The notes under the pieces were generated by a model, which made no database searches, was not told where the DNA came from, and saw only the letters and a program-made list of their open reading frames with translations. Positions 57,214-64,000 of a stretch of DNA of 64,000 nucleotides are shown here, piece after piece. Within the stretch, counting starts at the first letter, position 1, and each line of letters opens with the position of its first letter. Both the position numbers and the translations under genes were made by a program. The stretch spans positions 117,962,709 through 118,026,708 of the forward strand of contig NC_134572.1 of assembly GCF_050947875.1 (NCBI RefSeq), in the 5' to 3' direction. This stretch comes from Dermacentor variabilis (lineage: Eukaryota; Arthropoda; Arachnida; Ixodida; Ixodidae).

Positions 57214-60182
57214 TTCGACATCCTGCTGGCGCCCAGAAATGCAAGTCAGGGGCAGTGAAATGAGTTATCTTTGCACTGCAACCTTGTGTAAACTTCTTTC
57301 TTTATCAGAATTCAGAATAAGAAAACCGGGTTCTGGTGTTTTCACACATGTCGGTAGTCGAGATGCAAGACTGCACATTTTCTCTCCTCCTGCTCAAGGA
57401 CTGAAGTGTGTGTATGTATACTAAGCACACCACACACAGCAAAAGGAAAACATGTTTAGAGGGATACTACACTTGCAGTGCGATTGCAATCAAGCTGTAA
57501 AGATTGTTTTCACTGTGGAACACTAATTTGCATTTCTCGTGACAACTACATTGGCTACAATCACAGAGAAAACACAATGCAGCTTGACTAAGTACCTTAA
57601 AGACACACTATTGAGGAACGACAAGTTAAGCTACATTTTGCTGGAATATACTTTTAGAATTACCATCCTTTTGTAAGCACAGCTTGACAAGCCTCAAAGG
57701 ATGCCACATAAAAAGAAGATGGCAATGCAACCTTGAAATTCATTTATGATAGACTGTGACCATTCAATAATTCAGTACAAGCTTCGCACACAGAGCCAAA
57801 GGGCACCTGCTCGCTGCCCCTCTGCGCTCCAAAACACAGTACTCGAGTGATGCCGATATTGAAAGACGTTTGCCTTGACCTTTCTATCAAGGAAACGAGC
57901 GAACTTAATTGGCTGGCATATCTGTACACATTTTCCTTCAGTTGGATGGCGGTGTATTATCTATTGCATTATTAGGTTGTCATCGACTGTAAGTTCCTTA
58001 CAGTGATGGGGGATATTGACCTCGCCTGCTTGGGGCATGTTGACATTTCCAAATACAGAAGGATTATACTGCATTTAAAAAGTAAGTGATGACAAAGTCT
58101 GGCAGCTTCTGAGCACTTTTCCCATTTTGAAGAGGTTGGTATGCAGCGAAATCTGTTGCACTCACGTCACCAATGCTGTGGTTTGTACATGTGTGAATTT
58201 CAAGAAGAAGTCTTGCTTTTTATTTTCTCTCAAACTGATCTGGAGTTTCTCCTTAATGCCCCTTTAAGCCTGTATTAAAGAATAGCCTTAGAGTCTGGTC
58301 TCTGCACAACAGCTACCTATTCTCTGATACATGGGAACATAACCTTCTGAATAGGATACCTTGACAACCACAAACCAGTTCCACTTGAAATAAAACAGGC
58401 AGAATGCCGTTCAAGCAAGACATTTGCTACAGGAGACAGTGGTAGCACACAGTACAATGAAGAAAAATACAAAAAGTCACCGTCTATTTAAGCCGACACT
58501 CCTGTACCAACGCTCCTCCTTGTGGGTTTAAAATATGTTAACTTCTGTGAACATCAAAAGTGCAGCCACTGCAATTTGTACACAGAGACAAAGCCACACT
58601 TTCGCTGTTCCTATGGCCAAGGTGTCAGTGCTAGAAAGACAGCTACTGCAACTGTAGAAATCTCACATGATGCTGTTTTCTAAATGTGATGACAGAGCAA
58701 ACTGATGTCAATGGCAAACTAAACTGCTGGTTAAACAAGAGAGTTTGATTAAGAGTCTTACATAGAAGCTACAGCATACAAGAATGCATCCCACATCACC
58801 TGTCCTGGTTGAGTGCCAGGTAGAAGCCATATAATCGCTCCGCAAGTACAAGATCAATGGTGTAACTTTGTTCTTCGCTCTTCACTCTTGCAGCATAGCT
58901 AGGTGCTGTTCACCCCTAGCCTGTACATAAGTATCCAGCTACTATATGCTTATATGGAGACGCTGTGTATGGTACACATTGGTTTCACTATAGATTAACG
59001 ACATCAAGAGCACAATGTATTGAATTTAATCCTCTTATGCCTAGTGCAGTATTATGTGAGAAGCACCACTTGAAAGTGCAGCAACTGCTGAGGTCAGACA
59101 AGAATTCAATTAACTTTCTGATTACCGTACTTACTCAGTTCTAATGTGCTATCAATTTTACTATGCACCCTGATTTTGATGCTTGAAGAAATAATAAATG
59201 CAATGCCTTTGATATTTCACTCACCAGTTTTCACTGTAAAAGAGAGATTAATGGTGATGTGCTCTCACTTGGAGAAAAAGAAAGTTATTGCATTGGAGCC
59301 AAAGCAGAATGCACATCACTCAATGTCACTGTCGCATGCCTGCTCACCGCTATCAACAGCCCCAGAGCGCCAGCATCTTCGGTGCTGTCATCAAGAGCCT
59401 TTCTGAAACTTCATTTCCTAAGTGCATTGTGGACTATGGCAGCCTAACTCGTGGAGCAGGCAAAAAGCTACTGCAGCTCCTATAGCGAGGTGATATTCTA
59501 GAAACCGTCAATTCTACTATGTTGTTGAATTCCACCATGCTGGTGCTGTGAGCCAATCTGAGAAGGCATATCTAGCTGCTCATCGAGCCAATCAGAGATG
59601 GTAATTAAGATAAAAAAAAAGAACCGACACAGTGCAAAAAAGATAGACATGAGAGAGTGAAACGCACACAGCGCTGACTTGCTACAGCTCTGTGTGGCAC
59701 CAAAGCTTCCATGCTAAGATGGCAAATTTGACAACATGGCCGAGTTTGACAGGGTCCACGATAGCACTGAGAAACAACTTGTGGATTGGACTGAATTATA
59801 GAATATTTTCCCATCAATGATGATAGGTTGTCAACATTACAGTTTCGGTTTGATACCTGAATCTAATGCATATGTTATCTTCTAGGGGGAAAAAAAGGAG
59901 CAGATTAGAATCGAGTACTAAATATGGTAACCGCTTACTTACTTCACTTCAAGCAGTTTTTATTAACCTGATAATAACTGGCTGATGTTGCATCAACATT
60001 CTCCCATAATAGCTCGCCTCTTGTTGTATCAGGCACCAGCTCAGCTGCACCATACTTTCCTACAGCGTATGAGTCACTTGTCAGTCACTTTTGTACAGAG
60101 TTCCTGGCACTCACGTAAGAAATGATAATGATAACCCATTTCACTAACTGCTGGAAAGGAACAATATCTCCAGAAATGTAGG
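57214..60182. other. Unique DNA, no gene seen
   Basis: No repeat family or domain recognised. It may lie in the 3' UTR of the exon at 62600 if a distal poly(A) site is used. Confidence 0.45.
59959..59964 (-). terminator. Candidate poly(A) signal for the nucleoside phosphorylase-like gene
   Basis: TTTATT on the plus strand gives AATAAA on the minus strand. It is the first clear one I noticed downstream of the stop at 62600 and would make a 3' UTR of about 2.6 kb. Confidence 0.3.
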
Positions 60183-60360
60183 TAGTCGAACCATGATATA
60201 ACGAACACAGACATAACAAATTATTCAATATAACAAAGTAAATCTGAATTTTTTATCACTGAGATTAGCATATGATGACAATGCACTTATAATAAACATA
60301 GTTTATATAATGAACATATTTTCATGCCATAGGTGACTTTGTTATACTAAGGTTCGACTG
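60183..60360. mobile_element. pogo/Tigger-like MITE
   Basis: Ends read TAGTCGAACCATGATATAAC on the left and CAGTCGAACCTTAGTATAAC on the opposite strand at the right. The CAGTCGAACCT-type end and ATATAACGAA string are typical of pogo-group MITEs in arthropods. 178 bp, AT-rich, no coding sequence. Confidence 0.7.
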
Positions 60361-62599
60361 ACAAAAGAAGGAAAGACCCTGCAAGCTTCCTTTTTGCACA
60401 GTGGTGACACGACAGGTAAAACTTGGCAAATACAACCCCCAGACCAATTCTGTAGCGTAAGCCCAAGTGAACTGTAGTTTGCTTTAACTATGCACTAACT
60501 CTGCATGTTCCGTCTGCCATGGTGACCTTCAGGCTCAGCCCACAAAGAGCATTATTTGGCTTGAAGCTTCATAAACAGAGATCCAACAAACACACAAAAG
60601 GAGCATGCAAGCAGCATATTCGACAATAATCATGCAGACGCATAGCAGACTAGCACCTGTCCACTTGGCATCCTGCCTATCTCGAAACAGGTCCCATGCA
60701 GAATGAATAGAATTCAGAAATAAAACATATCTCAGAGACACTTCAGTTCTTCAAATGACTTTCCTTTTCCCTAGGTTGAGTCTGTTTTGGCGCATTATTC
60801 ACAGGGGTGCATTCATACACTGCAACCATTTTGTGACAAATCAGTAAAGTACATGCCAGTGCTGGAGCGTCCTGTGGTGACTATGAACTTGCATGGTAAA
60901 GTATTAAAATTAAAAAAAAAAAATATTGTTAGTGCTTGATCTTGTACCTGACCTGCACAGAAAAGGTCAAAGGCCTTACTTCATCTTTCAATGAACAAAT
61001 TACATTTCCATTCAACAACAGCTTATGCTGTAAGGGCGGCAATGACTGCTGTAAATAGACAAAAAGTATTGCTGTAATGGCTTGTTAACAGAAGGGAACA
61101 CATTTAGGTTACAGAGACAAACATGATGTCTTGTTCTAAAATTTGTGCAACAACGATACTGTGCAACAACATGAATGTTTAGGTCATGAAGGCAGGATGG
61201 CAGCAAATGCTTGTGGTCCAAGTACTATCAGTGATTGGTGATCTAGGGCATTGTTAGAGAACAATTTAGTACATCCCTGTGTGTCTTATTCATATGGAAA
61301 CAACGACTACAAACAACTCTGGGATCTGGCACTCAGTGCTTCAATGAATTCACCCTTTTCACTTTCCACCCATTTTGCAACATGGAAACAAAACCTCCAC
61401 TTTCTCAATAACATTGCCTATAGTTAAACTAGAAGCTGTTATAACACTGGAAGCAGCAGAACTGCCTTGGAGCTACATGTGGCATTCAACATGGAAAGGT
61501 ATCTCTGCTTTAGATGATCAGTAGAGGCTAGTGCCCTTTACTTCTACACACTAGTCAACCACTGTATCCTATCTGTTATATACTATGTTATGGAATGGAG
61601 TCTGCTAGCTGTTAGCGCTCTCACCATAGGTTGCCAACATATAAAACTTCACAAGAAGGCTTCATCTTCACGGAGCTCAAGTGCTGACACTGTATTAAGA
61701 GGCTGGTGGTCGCTCTTGCATCCAGCAAGGAGTCTGTTTCAATGAGCAGAAATCCCATTCTTGTTCTCAGCAAGTGGGTGTCAGTTTACTCCCTTTTTCT
61801 AGTGTCCAATCCACATTTTACTGAGGGCACTTGAGCTGTATGGCCGGAGTATGAGTTGTGAAGTTCTGCGTGTTGTCATCCACTGATGACCAGCAAACAA
61901 AATCGCATAAAAGAGCACCAGCGTAAGGAATAGGGACATGTGCATGATGGCATACTCACAAAGAATATATGTTTACTCTGTGTGAATCCTGCACCCTGAA
62001 GGTGCAGAAATGAGTTCGACCAATAGTGAATAGGTTTGATACTGAACACTGGTAAGATTTTGCACAAGTACCATAGGGTGTCCCACGTCTCCCCTTCTCA
62101 ACGTGCGCCATACATTCTAGGGGGCACACTCTATAGCACATATTTAAGAAAAGGTCAAATCGTGTTTGGTATAAAGTGTACTAGTATGCACTAGGCTGCA
62201 ACATTTTAAATGTTAGAGTGCAATGAAATTTTGTTCTACAAAGGAAGTTTAATGCGAGTGAGTTCAATGCCTGACAGTAACTGCTCAATCCTTTTACTGG
62301 TGGCACTGTCAACGACTGATGAGGATAACTACTACATGTTGTACTTTGCCCATTCACAAATAACTAATGTATTACTCTAAGATACCCATGTAACAATGAA
62401 TTTCAATGAAATTTTAGATAGTGGAGACAGCTCAAATTAGCTTCCTTCCAAGTATTTCCCTATAAGAGCTCTCTAAAATGCTGAAATGGAAAGTGCAAAG
62501 TGGCAAGTTGGCTCACTTAATGTCACAAAACAGTTGCAATGTGAGAATGTGATCAGAGCAACTAAAAATGAAGGATATGCAACATGGCGAGGACAACAC
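60361..62599 (-). other. Probable 3' UTR of the gene ending at 62600
   Basis: Sequence directly downstream of the stop codon in the minus orientation. It has no splice-supported coding frame and no repeats, so it fits a long 3' UTR. How far the UTR extends cannot be read without transcript data. Confidence 0.45.
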
Positions 62600-62903
62600 T
62601 CAGTCCTCTTCAGCGGGGTCAAGGGCACAGACAACGGCCTTCATGAAGGCGGCTGCAGCGAGTGCAGCACATGGCTGCCACTCGCGGCCCTTGCTGCCAT
62701 CCTTGTAGTCGGCGATACCACGGATGAAGGCATAGTGGTCCTTGCGGTTGCCAAAGATGGACTCGACGACAGTGTCGAAGCCGGTGTCGAACGCTCGCAC
62801 ACCGTACTCCTCAGCCAGTGCGTGCCGTCGGCTGTCATCCCGCACCACGCTGCCCAGACCCGAGGCCACGCTGCCAAAGTGCACCACTGGCCGCCCGGGA
62901 AGC
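62600..62903 (-). CDS. Terminal coding exon, nucleoside phosphorylase-superfamily protein
   Basis: The last exon of a spliced host gene. Its 5' edge follows TTTCTGCCGCAG on the minus strand, a standard 3' splice site, with one base completing a split codon. The frame ends in TGA at 62602-62600, giving about 101 residues. They match the C-terminal half of the PNP_UDP_1 fold: VVHFGSVASG, a helix with LAEEYGVRAFD, then FIRGIADYKDGS and EWQPCAALAAAAFMK. The Asp of the (S/A)D motif, which protonates the purine in MTA/SAH nucleosidase-type enzymes, is present in IADYKD. The usual Met-Glu after AFD that contacts ribose reads Thr-Gly. Metazoan relatives are often of uncertain function, so enzyme activity should not be assumed. 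Upstream exons lie beyond 64000. Confidence 0.85.
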
Positions 62904-62915
62904 CTGCGGCAGAAA
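62904..62915 (-). promoter_or_regulatory. 3' splice site of the terminal exon
   Basis: The minus strand reads TTTCTGCCGCAG immediately before the coding match begins: a pyrimidine-rich tract and CAG. Homology to the family stops near this point, which supports it as the exon edge. Confidence 0.75.
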
Positions 62916-63404
62916 GGCATTGCGTATCCCTCAAGTTAATGCACTGAGGCAGTTCATAACATAGGCAGCTTGCAACTGAAGCAGTCGTATATCATTATGC
63001 ACTTTCCGGAATAAAAAAAAAGTAGTAAGTGTGCATTCATTCTGTTGTCTTCTTTGTCTCCATATATTAAATTTTTTTTTTCGTGCTTGTTTCTTTTCCT
63101 ATTCACGAGCATGTGCCAATTTGTCCAACAGCTTGCTCTGTTAAAAAGAAATTACAGCAGAACTCATTTCGCGATGACTGTCGAGGCTAATATGAATAAC
63201 ATTTGATGGATGTAGCGACAGATCATATTCCTCATGCGACGTTTATTTAACGTGTGTAACAGTAATTTTTAGAGTTTTGTTGTTTCGGTTATGTGCCACA
63301 TATTCCGATATCCTACTACTTTGCTATGGCACTTGCTTGCCAAGGTCGCCCATCAGCATGAAGGCGAGATGATCACTGTATAATGCTGATGCATTAACGA
63401 TGAA
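62916..63404 (-). other. Intron of the nucleoside phosphorylase-like gene
   Basis: Unique AT-leaning sequence upstream of the splice acceptor. No other exon seen. Confidence 0.55.
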
Positions 63405-64000
63405 ATGGCAAAGGAATTATATTAATCGAATGACAAAGGCATATAACAATAATTGCATGACAACAATGAGATGTAGATTCCTAAATTATAGCGCTGGAAT
63501 AATGACAACAACATGACAAAAACATGATAGCAATGAGATGACAACTGCATGACAATGTTGGTATGAAGACAGCTCAATGAAAGAGCAGGAATGATGGTGA
63601 TGACACAAGTAAGACAATATGATAACAACGGCATGATAAAGGACGCACAACAGTGAACAGTGACTACGGTGAAATTACAGAGATGGCATAAAAATTGCAA
63701 AATAATCACAATTGAATAACAGCATGATTACAATAGAATGACAAACTGGGATTACAATACTGAAGTGATGACGAGGGTGAAATGACAGCGGGACAGTGAT
63801 TACATGACAATGGCATGACGAGAGTTGGATGTCAAAGTCACAATGATGATTATGACAGACTGCAACAGCACCCTGATGACGGTAAGACAACGAAGGCATG
63901 ACAACGATGGCATGACAACAGCACGAGGACAATGGGACGACGACGAATGTATGATCACAACGGAATGACGATGACTGTATCACGAAACCTGTACGACGAC
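63405..64000. repeat. Degenerate ATGACAA-type satellite
   Basis: Variants of CATGACAACAATG and AATGACAA recur about every 11-16 bp, without exact period, to the window end. On the minus strand this makes long stop-free frames full of His, Ser, Cys and Val that are not genes. It probably lies in the intron. Confidence 0.85.

Noticed and set aside
62486..62947. Plus-strand frame of 153 residues overlapping the exon
   Set aside because: The minus strand has the conserved nucleoside phosphorylase motifs, a splice site and a stop; the plus frame is the shadow.
63422..63983. Long minus-strand frames rich in Cys, His, Val
   Set aside because: The sequence is a degenerate ATGACAA satellite; lack of stops follows from the motif.

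Overview
This window is nuclear DNA of an arthropod, most likely a hard tick (Ixodidae). The evidence is repeated copies of a tRNA-derived SINE that resembles the tick family Ruka, several non-LTR retrotransposon lineages, dense di-, tri- and tetranucleotide microsatellites, a spliced metazoan exon and no bacterial gene organisation. Species cannot be read from the sequence. Family names come from motif reading, not from a database search.

Positions 1-50,000 are a transposon graveyard with a few young insertions. From left to right there are: low-complexity and GC-rich unique DNA (1-5,600); a foldback insertion (5,680-5,856); RTE and I-type LINE fragments (8,070-8,880); a compound CTAT satellite (9,626-10,040); a decayed I-type LINE ending in an (AATC)n tail (10,050-12,272); related long-TIR DNA transposons (12,613-13,810 and 27,194-27,871); scattered SINEs; a Tc1/mariner relic (about 24,195-24,845); a perfect 109-bp inverted repeat inserted in a transposon end (27,872-28,134); and an I-type LINE end (29,750-30,600).

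The best-preserved element is a complete Ty3/gypsy-type LTR retrotransposon at 31,063-37,882 on the minus strand. Its 765-bp LTRs are nearly identical and its single 1,483-codon ORF is uninterrupted. The ORF order is Gag, protease, integrase, reverse transcriptase, RNase H. Integrase before reverse transcriptase is the arrangement of the rare Gmr1-like lineage, not of ordinary Ty3/gypsy. A second well-preserved element is a CR1/L2-like LINE (41,508-45,058), broken by one frameshift in an A8 run. Next to it are three foldback insertions (45,086-47,545). Four foldbacks in the window share a design that I infer to be Penelope-like: a short single-copy head, then an inverted repeat, often with a target-site duplication.

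Positions 50,200-62,600 are different: almost unique, AT-leaning DNA with only three small MITE-like elements. They lie 3' of the one host coding exon I can support, 62,600-62,903 on the minus strand. This is the last coding exon of a nucleoside phosphorylase-superfamily (PNP_UDP_1) protein with a clear 3' splice site and stop codon. Part of the quiet region is probably its 3' UTR. The window ends in a degenerate ATGACAA-type satellite, probably in the preceding intron. No tRNA, rRNA or CRISPR gene was found.
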